Of a stretch of 64,000 bases of DNA, positions 31,610-39,498 are shown one piece after another (positions within the stretch are counted from its first letter, which is position 1; each line of letters starts with the position of its first letter). The DNA lies in contig NZ_JAZHPF010000006.1 of NCBI RefSeq assembly GCF_036543075.1, positions 62,001 through 126,000 of the forward strand. The letters are read 5' to 3'. The position numbers and the translations under genes were made by a program. This DNA is from Deinococcus sp. YIM 134068 (GTDB taxonomy: Bacteria > Deinococcota > Deinococci > Deinococcales > Deinococcaceae). The notes below the pieces were generated by a model, which had not been told where the DNA came from, made no database searches, and was given only the letters and a program-made list of their open reading frames with translations.

Positions 31610-34150
31610 TCAGTTGACGAAATGACCGGCCAGGGCCATCACCGCAGACATCCGGTTGCCGCCCAGGCGACGGGTGTACTCCTCGCGGCGTTCCTTATCC
31701 GCCGGGTGGCTGCTGGTCAACCAGCGCTTTAGCGGGGTCAGGTGGTTTTGGATGACGTCACCGACCGTCTCTCCGTTCGACAGCTCCATGATCGCCACGT
31801 ACTCACGGAAGTTGGCGCCGCCGCCCAGGCTGTTGATGTTGGCGTGGGTGGCCTCGTTCAGCTTCAGGGTGGTCACGATCTTCTCGGCCTCGTCAGGCGT
31901 GACGCTGCCGATCAGGCGCAGGGCACTGTTGTTGATGATACCCCTCATGTTCTCGATGTCCCCGATCTCCTGGCTGAGCCCGACCGGGTAGAAACCGAAG
32001 GTGCGCCCGACCTTGAACATCTCGGCCACGAACTTCGCGGCCTCCTCGATCTCGGCCATCGCTCCCAGTTCCTCGAACACGGGGTACTTGATTACGCCCG
32101 GGTTGTCCAGGCCGCTGCGCCAGATCAGGTCGACGAGCAGGATCATTCCGATGCGCCGCAGTTCTCGGGCCGACTCGTCGCGCATGGCGGAAATGTTGAA
32201 ACTCGTCACGTCGCTTCCGATGCGGACCGTCGTGGGGCCGTTCAGGAAAGACGCGAGTTCCCCCTTGCCTATAAAGGCCCCGAGCCGGGCGCTTAGGATG
32301 TCGATGGCGTCCTGCATGGTCTTGTTCGGCGCGACGCCCGCCACGGTTGGCAGGTTCCTGAGAATCCGCACGAAGTCCGCGAGGTAGAACTCCTTGAACT
32401 CTTCGCGGTACCTTCCGTCCCCGGTGGGAATCCGCGTGACCGCCAGGTCGTAGGCGGCTTCGAGCGCGCTGGTGAGGATGGTGTAGTCGAGCGTCCCCAG
32501 TCCGCCGCTGGGCATCAGCAGCGCCTTGAACATGCCCATCAGCAGTCCGCGCTTTTCCGCCGTCGCGGTAATCTGACCCGGGGGGAGGTCGAACATGTTG
32601 ATGCACACCGGCTTGCCGTTCGGCAGCACGGCACCCGGGCGAATTTCGATGATTTCGCCCTCGACCGCCTCCACCACGGCGTCGTAATCCTTTTTGAGGT
32701 CCAGGATATAGACCTTGCCACCGATGGCGCGCACGTTGAGCAGGAACGTCATGTTCAGGTTGCTCTTGCCGCTGCCTGCCGTGCCGATGATGAACGTCCC
32801 GGAGTTGTTGGTTCCCACCGCCTGGTTGATCGGCGTGAGCCCGCCGTGCCGGTTCCGGAAGACGACCAGGGGGTCTGGCGTGCCCTCCCAGGCGCCCACC
32901 TGCGGGATCAGACCGGCCACATTGATCGTGCGGCCGTCGAACAGGTACTGGTTGGTGAGACCGCCAAACGGTTCCAGCAGTTCGTACTGCCGGATGTTGT
33001 CCACGTTCCCGACCCGGGCCAGCGCCCCTCCCAGTTGCCCCATCTCCGCGCGCGCCCGGTTGGTGGCGTAGTTCAGCTCGTCTTGCGTCCGCGCGTAGAT
33101 CACCATGGCCAGTCCGAAGTTCACCATCTTGGCCTTGCCGCGCGTGATGGCGTACAGCGCCTCCTCCATCTCGTCGGAGATCGCCCTGTTCGCGGAACCG
33201 CCTCCCTCGGCCAGGGTATTGGCGGCCCCTTCGGCCTTGTACGCCAGGGCGGCTTTCTTGGTGGTGGGATCGACGATGACGAAATCGATGATCAGGTAAT
33301 GCTCGACGTCCCGCAGGGCGGCCAGGAGCTGCTCCAGCATCCCGCTCTGCGTGCCCTCGCCCACCTCGGAGTAACTCACGACGTTGACCAGGCGAGTGCC
33401 CACGACCAGAAACCCGGGATTGGACTTGTCCACCGAGCTTTCCGTGAGCTGGCGGCGCGGGGAGGGAAGCTGAATGCGGTCGTCGGCTTGCAGCGAGCGG
33501 ACCGAGGCGTCGCCGGTGGGGACCACGCTGCGGTACTCGCCCGGCATGTCGCCGAACTGCTTGTTGCGGTAGCTGTAGATCAGGTTGGCAATGTCCTGCG
33601 TCTGCATCCGGCGGGGCGACAGACCGGCCGCGTGCATGGCGTCGCCCAACCGGCCCGCGTAGGCGTTGCAGTAGTCGGTCAGGGCACCAAGTTCCCGTTC
33701 GGACAGGCTGCGGTTCTTCGGGGTCTTGCGGTTGACCTTGACGGTGAGGTAATAACGCGTGCGCTTCAATTTCCCGGCGCGGCGGTCACGTTCCAGAAGG
33801 TCGTTGTCCGCCTGCACCACGGCGCCCAGGATGTCCTGCTGACCCTGGGCCTGGAGCATAGAGCCCCACACCTCCTGCTCGGACATGTCGCGGTTCTCGA
33901 TGATGATGCGTCCGCGTGAGCCGACCGGCAGGGCCTGGCTCAGCAGGATGTTGTTGGTGTGCTTGATGCTGTCACGTACGGCATTGGACACTTGCAGCGC
34001 GTTCGGAAGATGGAACTCGAAGCCGATCTCGGCAGCGCCGTTCCGCGCGACGTGGACCCCCTGGCGGATTCCCAGCAACGGGGACTTCTCGGTCCAACTG
34101 GTCTGGCGCACAGGCGTCAGGGCATCCCGAAGACTTGTCAGAAAGGACAT
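31610..34150 (-). CDS. virB4: VirB4-like secretion ATPase
   Basis: An 846-aa ATPase. The first 430 residues form the VirB4 N-terminal domain. Walker A GTAGSGKS is at 456-463, with VYILDLKKDYDAVV just after. Near 690-720 comes DLIWRSGLDNPGVIKYPVFEE with the Walker B region (FEELGAMAEIEEA), then LSQEIGD. VirB4 energises pilus assembly and substrate transfer. ATG 34150 has GGTGG upstream; a longer in-frame reading upstream overlaps virB3 and is rejected. It is one of the firmest calls in the operon. Confidence 0.93.
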   Translation of the reverse strand: MSFLTSLRDALTPVRQTSWTEKSPLLGIRQGVHVARNGAAEIGFEFHLPNALQVSNAVRDSIKHTNNILLSQALPVGSRGRIIIENRDMSEQEVWGSMLQAQGQQDILGAVVQADNDLLERDRRAGKLKRTRYYLTVKVNRKTPKNRSLSERELGALTDYCNAYAGRLGDAMHAAGLSPRRMQTQDIANLIYSYRNKQFGDMPGEYRSVVPTGDASVRSLQADDRIQLPSPRRQLTESSVDKSNPGFLVVGTRLVNVVSYSEVGEGTQSGMLEQLLAALRDVEHYLIIDFVIVDPTTKKAALAYKAEGAANTLAEGGGSANRAISDEMEEALYAITRGKAKMVNFGLAMVIYARTQDELNYATNRARAEMGQLGGALARVGNVDNIRQYELLEPFGGLTNQYLFDGRTINVAGLIPQVGAWEGTPDPLVVFRNRHGGLTPINQAVGTNNSGTFIIGTAGSGKSNLNMTFLLNVRAIGGKVYILDLKKDYDAVVEAVEGEIIEIRPGAVLPNGKPVCINMFDLPPGQITATAEKRGLLMGMFKALLMPSGGLGTLDYTILTSALEAAYDLAVTRIPTGDGRYREEFKEFYLADFVRILRNLPTVAGVAPNKTMQDAIDILSARLGAFIGKGELASFLNGPTTVRIGSDVTSFNISAMRDESARELRRIGMILLVDLIWRSGLDNPGVIKYPVFEELGAMAEIEEAAKFVAEMFKVGRTFGFYPVGLSQEIGDIENMRGIINNSALRLIGSVTPDEAEKIVTTLKLNEATHANINSLGGGANFREYVAIMELSNGETVGDVIQNHLTPLKRWLTSSHPADKERREEYTRRLGGNRMSAVMALAGHFVN

Positions 34151-34229
34151 AGGCCCACCGTAAATTCTTTCTGGTTGGCACCAATGGGAATCGACCCACC
34201 CTGGTGGGGGCGGGTCGGGCAGAGAGAGT

Positions 34230-34619
34230 TCAGGCCTTGGCGTCCTGGATGGGTGCGGGTGCCGTGCGGGCAGACCTGCGCCGGTTGTCCTTGGGAGGGG
34301 CCACCTCGGCATACCTGGGCACCGAGAGCGGCAGGGGTTTGCTGTCGTTGGTAACTTCCAGGACCATTGGGGTCGAAACGTAATAGAAGAGGTTCTTGAT
34401 GTAGTTGTGGGGGACCAGGCGCTGGTAGGCGGCGAGGGCGAGGTACGTCCCGACCAGCACGCCCAGCAGCACGGCGAGAAGGGGAATCCCTTCGAGGGAG
34501 CCTGAGAGCAGCAGGAACGCGAGAAAGGCCACCCCACCCGCCTTGCCAAGCTTCGGCCAGGTGATGCCGAAGCGCCATTCCGGTTCCTGATTGAAACGGT
34601 AGATCGGATCGTACTCCAC
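34230..34619 (-). CDS. VirB3-like inner-membrane protein
   Basis: A 129-aa protein with a short N-terminal region (PIYRFNQEPEWRFGI), a hydrophobic hairpin at about 25-70 and a soluble tail with VPHNYIKNLFYYV. This is the VirB3/TraL layout. GTG 34619 is used because AGGTGAGGAC precedes it. It sits between the pilin-like and VirB4-like genes, as VirB3 does. Confidence 0.78.
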   Translation of the reverse strand: MEYDPIYRFNQEPEWRFGITWPKLGKAGGVAFLAFLLLSGSLEGIPLLAVLLGVLVGTYLALAAYQRLVPHNYIKNLFYYVSTPMVLEVTNDSKPLPLSVPRYAEVAPPKDNRRRSARTAPAPIQDAKA

Positions 34620-34664
34620 GTCCTCACCTGTTTCCGTTCACAAGACTCGACGTTTGACGGGGGC

Positions 34665-35045
34665 TTACAGGCCGCACTGGGGCGGAACGATGCCGAGGTT
34701 CTTGCCGAGCGGGATGGCCTGAAGGGAGAGGATGCCGCCGACGATGCCCACGGCGCAGGTCGCCCAACCCCCGCGCAGCCGCGCCAGGCCCATCACGAAA
34801 CCGATGATCGCCATGCCGAAAAAAACGATGCGCACCAGGATGCTGCTGACAAACGAGGCGATCCAGCCGCACCCGGTTTTTCCCTGCTGCGCGAAGGTCG
34901 TGTCGAACGGGTTGGCGGCGAACGCGACGCTGAAGAGGAGGGCTGCCGCGAGAATCCCCATCCAGGTGATGAGGGTCAGGGGGCTGATGCCCAGGCGGGC
35001 ACAGAAGGCGGCGGAACGCTGGTTGATGGTAAGCTCCTGATTCAT
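34665..35045 (-). CDS. VirB2/TrbC-like pilin precursor
   Basis: A 126-aa protein. A long hydrophobic leader ends near FSVAFAANP (probable cleavage after AFA). The mature part has two transmembrane helices (ILVRIVFFGMAIIGFVMGL and WATCAVGIVGGILSL) joined by a short basic loop, and two Cys that could pair. This is the VirB2 pilin plan. GGAGG precedes ATG 35045. It is the first gene of the minus-strand secretion operon. Confidence 0.8.
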   Translation of the reverse strand: MNQELTINQRSAAFCARLGISPLTLITWMGILAAALLFSVAFAANPFDTTFAQQGKTGCGWIASFVSSILVRIVFFGMAIIGFVMGLARLRGGWATCAVGIVGGILSLQAIPLGKNLGIVPPQCGL

Positions 35046-35167
35046 ACATACCTCCAGAGTTCGCGCCGTTCACGGATACTGCGAACACACCAGATTTCTA
35101 ACTGGATTCAGGTTCCCGCCAGTGCGCTCCGGCCCTCTGCTGTCCCTGGGCGAAACCAGCTCGCACT

Positions 35168-35173
35168 TAGGGT
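35168..35173 (+). promoter_or_regulatory. -10 box TAGGGT of leaderless VirB10-like gene
   Basis: TAGGGT exactly 6 nt before ATG 35180, in the divergent gap between the VirB2- and VirB10-like genes. A G-run between box and start might alternatively act as a ribosome binding site. Confidence 0.5.
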
Positions 35174-35179
35174 GGGGGC

Positions 35180-37243
35180 ATGACGCATCCCGAGCCCCAG
35201 ACGTACATCTACGATCCCGAAGTGGTGGACACGCTGAGCAGTGAGGTCGAGGCGCTGGGCCTGGAGATCCCGCGCGATCCCAACAGCCCGGACTACGCCG
35301 CCTTTATGGAGCAACTGAGGGCGAAGAACCCCAGCCTGGCGACCCGGGTGAGCCTCGCCCGCATCCCCGAATCCGAGGTCCGCGCTTCTGCCCTCCTCCA
35401 GGAGCAGGCCCGGGCCATCGACGGCCGGGAGTCGTTCGTGGAGCGCATCACGGCCAGAGTCACGCGCCGGACCCCCAACGGGGCACCGGTGCCTGACGCG
35501 CGGCGGCTGGGCATCATCGGTGCAGGCCTGCTGATCGGCACGCTGGGCACCTTCATGTTCTGGCCGCGGCAGCCCAAGACGGTGACGGCCAGGACCACGA
35601 CCACCTCTCCGGGCGCGGCCCAGTCGGAGAACGTGCAGGCAGGCAGCGACACCGAGAGTGCCGGTGGCCCCCCGCGCCTTCCGACGGAGCCCGTGGAGAC
35701 CAGCCCGCTGGCCCCCGCGCCAGGTTCGTCCACAGGGTCCACGCCGGGGATCGGCACGGGGCAGACTGTGGCCCCCACGGAGTCACAGGTCACCGCGCCG
35801 TCCTACACCGCGCCGTCTTACGCCAACGACACGTCCTCCAGCTACTCGCCGCCCAGCAGTTCGAGCGTCTACACGCCCCCCCCGGCAGCGGACACCTCCA
35901 CGGCCTACACGCCGCCCGCCGTGAGCAACACTCCTCCTGACACCATCGTCATCCCCGACGCTCCCGCCGCGCCCGTGGTCTTCGCTCCTCCACCTGCCGA
36001 CAGCACGCCAGCGGCCATTCCTGAGCCTGACTGGAGTACCGCGTACATCCCCCCTGTGACGGTGACGCCCGCAACACCCCCACCCACGCAGGTGTCTGAG
36101 AACTTCGCAGGAAGTCAGCCGAGTTCGGCGCCGAACTCGAACGCCCCCGCCACCGTGGCCGCACCCACCTCCTCTCCTGGAACGGCAGGACGCGCGGCCG
36201 CGCCACGGATCAATGTTGCCTATACAGCGGCCGACGGGCAGCAGGCAGATGCACCGCGTACCGGCCGCATGGCGGTGCTCTCGGTGGGCGGCACGGCTGG
36301 TGAGGGCGAAGCGTCCACGGCCAACTCCGGGGGCAGTCAGGGGGCGGAGGGGACAGGCAACCCAGGAGGAGCGGGAGCGACCCGCGGCACACGTTCACGG
36401 AATCTGGGGGTCATCTACGACGCCAAGGCCACGAACCGAATCACGTCCTACGGCACCAGTCAGAACCAGAATCCGGGACAGGCCGAGCCCCAGGCGCAGG
36501 CCGCTCAGAACGGCCAGACGACGGCCACGGCCGGTACCCCACCTGCCCCGACCCAAGACGGCCGCTCGAAGGTGCTTTACACCGCTGGCGCGCAGACGGA
36601 TGCGGCGCCAGCCACCCAGGGGAACGGGCAGAACGGGCAGAACGGGCAGAACGGGCAGGCCACTCCCCCCGCCCCCGCTGCCGTCTCTCCCTCTCCCTTC
36701 CAGATGGGTCAGCTTATCCCCGCCAACATGGTCGTCGCCCTCGACCTGATCGAGGGGGCCAGCGTGGAGTTCTTCGTGAACACCCCCGCCGCTCAGGGCA
36801 ACTACGTGTGGAGGGGTACGGCCACCCTCGACGGTTCCGCGCGGGTCCAGATGAACTTCACGGAACTGGCCCTGCCCGACGGACGGGTGATCCCGGTGCG
36901 CGCGAGCGGTGTCTCCACGGACGGCACGCTCGGCGTGAAGCCTGGCTTCCGCCCCTCGGCACCCGCAGCGGCCATCGACGCGGTGCGCGGCACGCTCTCC
37001 GGCGTGCAGGAGGCGGCCAACGCCCAGTTGCAGGCAGGGACCACGGTGATCGGCAACGGGGCAACGGTCGTCACCAAGGCGCCGCCCAACTTCTGGCTGT
37101 CCCTGCTCGGCGGGGCCGTGAACAGCTTCAAGCTGCCCGCCACCACCACCTCGGTTGTTACCCTGGGCCACATCGACCGCGGAACTCCCATCAACATCCT
37201 GTTCGGCGGCGGAAGCGTGGCGGGTGATGGCGCCCCGCGGTAA
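35180..37243 (+). CDS. VirB10/TrbI-like channel protein
   Basis: A 687-aa protein: a cytoplasmic N terminus of about 107 residues, one transmembrane helix (LGIIGAGLLIGTLGTFMFW), then about 400 residues of Pro/Ser/Thr/Ala-rich linker. The C-terminal beta domain begins near 510 (QLIPANMVVALDLIEGASVEF, then YVWRGTATLDGSARVQMNFTEL, ending GTPINILF) as in TrbI/VirB10. The protein spans inner and outer layers of the channel. It is transcribed divergently from the rest of the operon. The linker, much longer than in most relatives, includes an NGQ tandem repeat. Confidence 0.88.
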   Translation: MTHPEPQTYIYDPEVVDTLSSEVEALGLEIPRDPNSPDYAAFMEQLRAKNPSLATRVSLARIPESEVRASALLQEQARAIDGRESFVERITARVTRRTPNGAPVPDARRLGIIGAGLLIGTLGTFMFWPRQPKTVTARTTTTSPGAAQSENVQAGSDTESAGGPPRLPTEPVETSPLAPAPGSSTGSTPGIGTGQTVAPTESQVTAPSYTAPSYANDTSSSYSPPSSSSVYTPPPAADTSTAYTPPAVSNTPPDTIVIPDAPAAPVVFAPPPADSTPAAIPEPDWSTAYIPPVTVTPATPPPTQVSENFAGSQPSSAPNSNAPATVAAPTSSPGTAGRAAAPRINVAYTAADGQQADAPRTGRMAVLSVGGTAGEGEASTANSGGSQGAEGTGNPGGAGATRGTRSRNLGVIYDAKATNRITSYGTSQNQNPGQAEPQAQAAQNGQTTATAGTPPAPTQDGRSKVLYTAGAQTDAAPATQGNGQNGQNGQNGQATPPAPAAVSPSPFQMGQLIPANMVVALDLIEGASVEFFVNTPAAQGNYVWRGTATLDGSARVQMNFTELALPDGRVIPVRASGVSTDGTLGVKPGFRPSAPAAAIDAVRGTLSGVQEAANAQLQAGTTVIGNGATVVTKAPPNFWLSLLGGAVNSFKLPATTTSVVTLGHIDRGTPINILFGGGSVAGDGAPR
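36623..36658 (+). repeat. 4 x 9-bp tandem repeat in VirB10-like linker
   Basis: Four identical AACGGGCAG units encode NGQ four times in the linker. Identical codons suggest recent slippage expansion. Confidence 0.9.
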
Positions 37244-37814
37244 TCCTCTTCTGGGCAAACTCGCCCGGCTGCGAGCAGCGCTCAGGACCGACCGGGTCCT
37301 GAGCGCCTCTCAGTTGAAACGCTACTTCGATCTGGAGCTGGGGCAGTTGCAGGGCCGCGAGTTCATCTGCTTCAGTGCAGTGGTGCAGCCGATCTTCCGG
37401 ACCCAGACCTCCCGGCAGCTGATCTGGTTCGTCACGTCCGCACCGCGTCTGCCCCGGCGCCTCAGCCCGGAGCAGATCGGGCACCTGTGCGGAACCGCCG
37501 AGATTCGGTTGCGGCTGGGGTATCCGCCCGAGCAGTGGCGCTCCGACGCCGCCGCTCTGGGGAAGGTGGGCAAGCCGGACGCCGTCCTCACGCTCGGGCC
37601 GCACCTGGTGGCCATCGAGTTCGACACGGGCTCCTACCGTGGCCGCGTCGTCCGGCAGAAACGCGAGGCCTTCAGCGGGAAGTACGCCGGGCTGGTGTGG
37701 GGCGTGACCAGCCGGGTCAGATCACGGAATCTGGTTGAGACCCTCGCTTCCCACGGCGTGCAGGTCCTACACGTGAACTGGTGGGACAGCGCGGGGACCG
37801 ATCTGAACTTCTGA
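37227..37814 (+). CDS. Replic_Relax-like protein
   Basis: A 195-aa protein. ATG 37227 overlaps the end of the VirB10-like gene, so it is coupled. The N terminus looks like a winged helix (RTDRVLSASQLKRYFDLE). The C-terminal part follows the replication-relaxation pattern: KPDAVLTLGPHLVAIEFDTGSYRGRVVRQKREAF, with an Asp, an acidic strand and a Lys like a PD-(D/E)XK core. Such proteins accompany plasmid replication or mobilisation. It overlaps the convergent gene by 48 nt. Family call is moderate. Confidence 0.65.
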   Translation: MAPRGNPLLGKLARLRAALRTDRVLSASQLKRYFDLELGQLQGREFICFSAVVQPIFRTQTSRQLIWFVTSAPRLPRRLSPEQIGHLCGTAEIRLRLGYPPEQWRSDAAALGKVGKPDAVLTLGPHLVAIEFDTGSYRGRVVRQKREAFSGKYAGLVWGVTSRVRSRNLVETLASHGVQVLHVNWWDSAGTDLNF

Positions 37815-38345
37815 CAGCGGCAGGCGGTAGAGCCCGACCAGGTGAGGATGGGCACCCGCCAGCCGGGAAAGCCGGGCCAGGGTCGGCGTGACGATCAGGA
37901 GGCCCGCGTTCTGGGAGAGCAGGTGTGAGCGCCGTTGTTGGAGCAGGCTGCGGACAGCCCGCGGGCTGTAGCCCTCGCCGATGCACCGGCCCATCACCAG
38001 GCACCGCCTGCCGCCGGGCGCGTATATCCAGTGCCGTCCGTACTCGTCCGGCTGGTCGTACGTGTACCCCTCGGCCAGCAACCGCTTGATGCCCTCGCGG
38101 ACGTAGGCCTGGTTGGTCGCCTCCGTCGAGCTGCCGATCCAGGGCCGCTGCTCCGGGGCGATCACCCGCAGGGCGGCCGGTCCCAACATCATCACGCCGC
38201 CGATCAGACTGGGCCAGTGCAGGAGGTACCCGTCCTGCACCAGGTGCCTGGTCTCCTCGACCCCCAGCACCTGGGTCACGTCATGGGCGCCGACGGCCGA
38301 CCAGCGGTCCACCTCGCGGAAGAAAGCCAGATGAGTTTCGACCAC
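37767..38345 (-). CDS. Replic_Relax-like protein (minus strand)
   Basis: A 192-aa protein from GTG 38345 (best available start, no clear ribosome binding site). The N-terminal helix-turn-helix-like part (GAHDVTQVLGVEETRHLVQDGYL) and the middle (NQAYVREGIKRLLAEGYTYD, then RHWIYAPGGRRCLVMG) recall Replic_Relax N-terminal regions. Its 3' end overlaps the plus-strand relative by 48 nt, tail to tail. It closes the second secretion operon. Moderate to low certainty on family. Confidence 0.6.
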   Translation of the reverse strand: MVETHLAFFREVDRWSAVGAHDVTQVLGVEETRHLVQDGYLLHWPSLIGGVMMLGPAALRVIAPEQRPWIGSSTEATNQAYVREGIKRLLAEGYTYDQPDEYGRHWIYAPGGRRCLVMGRCIGEGYSPRAVRSLLQQRRSHLLSQNAGLLIVTPTLARLSRLAGAHPHLVGLYRLPLSEVQIGPRAVPPVHV

Positions 38346-38395
38346 CCGGCGCTGGGGTGGGCGTCTGAGGTCACCGAGACCCTGCGTGAAGGGGA

Positions 38396-38968
38396 TTACG
38401 GCTGCGTCAGGGTGCCGATAAGTTGCGGAGTACGCCGAACGATCCACCTTGTTCCTTCGCGGTTGAATGTGACGGGCACGAACAGGTCCACGTACGGCGC
38501 GGCACCGGCCCGCACTTGGTTCGCGGCGTGGCGATTTTTCTCGGCCGTGACCTGCGGTGTCCCCACCGTGTCCGAACCGATCCGGGTGGCCGCCGCCTGG
38601 ATGGCCTGGTAACTCAGGAACGGCTGGGCGTTGGCCCGGTGGACCCGCACTCCCCACTCACTGGTCTGGCCGCCCTCACTGCGCAGTTCCGGCTGGAGCC
38701 GGTAGTTGGGGTCCTGCACGGTCGCGAGCATCAACTCGTGCCGTCCCGGATCCTGCGAGCGGTAATCCGCCTGGAGGCCCTCCAGTGTGTACGCCCTCAC
38801 GTCGGCGATCAGTTCGTTGATGGCCTGCTCCGCCTCGCGCGCCGACGGCTTCGTTGCCGACTGCTCCTGCGCGCTGACGGTCACCGCCTGACGTTCCCCG
38901 CTCTGCACCTGCGCCTTGCAGCTCCAGATCAGGACGGGGACGATGAGCAGGAAAAGTTTCATGGTCAT
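38396..38968 (-). CDS. lipoprotein-like exported protein
   Basis: A 190-aa protein with a short hydrophobic start and Cys (LLIVPVLIWSCKAQ), a poor but possible lipobox. The mature chain has a helical region (AEQAINELIADVRAYTL) and a mixed C-terminal part (PYVDLFVPVTFNREGTRWIVRR) that could be an NTF2-like fold, as in VirB8. That match is only by eye. The start overlaps the previous stop (ATGA). It is part of the second secretion operon. Confidence 0.65.
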   Translation of the reverse strand: MTMKLFLLIVPVLIWSCKAQVQSGERQAVTVSAQEQSATKPSAREAEQAINELIADVRAYTLEGLQADYRSQDPGRHELMLATVQDPNYRLQPELRSEGGQTSEWGVRVHRANAQPFLSYQAIQAAATRIGSDTVGTPQVTAEKNRHAANQVRAGAAPYVDLFVPVTFNREGTRWIVRRTPQLIGTLTQP

Positions 38969-39498
38969 AGTCGTGTACTGAGTTTCACCAGGGTCGGCCA
39001 GGTGGCCCGAATGGAGTTGGCAGTGGTCACGGACCTGAAGGCGCTGCTGTCCTGCTCGGCCTTGTTCACCAGGCGTCCGGTCAGAACCACCGAATCGTAC
39101 ACCAAGATGCCCTGGTTCACGGGGATGCTGGACCGGTAGAGCGCGATCCCCACGCTTTTCAGGGCCATCATGCTGCGTGCGGTGCGGGCATCGGTCAGCA
39201 CCGTGACGCGTGCGCCTCCCCGAGCGGCCTTGACCAGGGCGTCGGCGAGCTCCTGCGGCATCTGGTAGGTCACGACCAGGACCTCGCCGCGGGCCGCGCC
39301 CAGGTCGCCGTACAGGGCCCCCCGGTTCAGGGGCAGGGTCTGGGGCCGTGCCGTCATCTCCCGCATCATCTGCGTGGCCTGCGCACGGTCTTTGGACGAG
39401 AGCTTGGGCGGGGTCTGGGCCGAGCCGGTCACGGCGCTGGCAGCGGACAGGCCCGCCAGCGCCGTGACTGTCAGGAGCCAGGTGTGCCAGCGCCTCAC
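38965..39498 (-). CDS. second exported phospholipase-D-like protein lacking HKD
   Basis: A 177-aa protein from GTG 39498, overlapping the upstream stop (GTGA). A signal peptide (WLLTVTALAGLSAASAVTGSAQ) precedes a PLD-like half domain: GDLGAARGEVLVVTYQM, ALVKAARGGARVTVLTDARTA, IALYRSSI, and GILVYDSVVLTGRLVNKAEQDSS, where HxK...D is expected. The PLD order is clear but the catalytic His and Lys are absent. It is a relative of the protein at 25443-25979, so each half of the locus has one. Confidence 0.75.
   Translation of the reverse strand: MRRWHTWLLTVTALAGLSAASAVTGSAQTPPKLSSKDRAQATQMMREMTARPQTLPLNRGALYGDLGAARGEVLVVTYQMPQELADALVKAARGGARVTVLTDARTARSMMALKSVGIALYRSSIPVNQGILVYDSVVLTGRLVNKAEQDSSAFRSVTTANSIRATWPTLVKLSTRL

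Noticed and set aside
34665..35045. Reading the VirB4 frame upstream to 34627 as a 1005-aa protein
   Set aside because: That extension overlaps the VirB3-like gene in another frame and has shadow-like composition; ATG 34150 has its own ribosome binding site.
36623..36658. CRISPR-like or regulatory tandem repeat
   Set aside because: The 9-bp units are in frame and encode NGQ in a low-complexity linker. No CRISPR repeat-spacer pattern was seen anywhere in the window.
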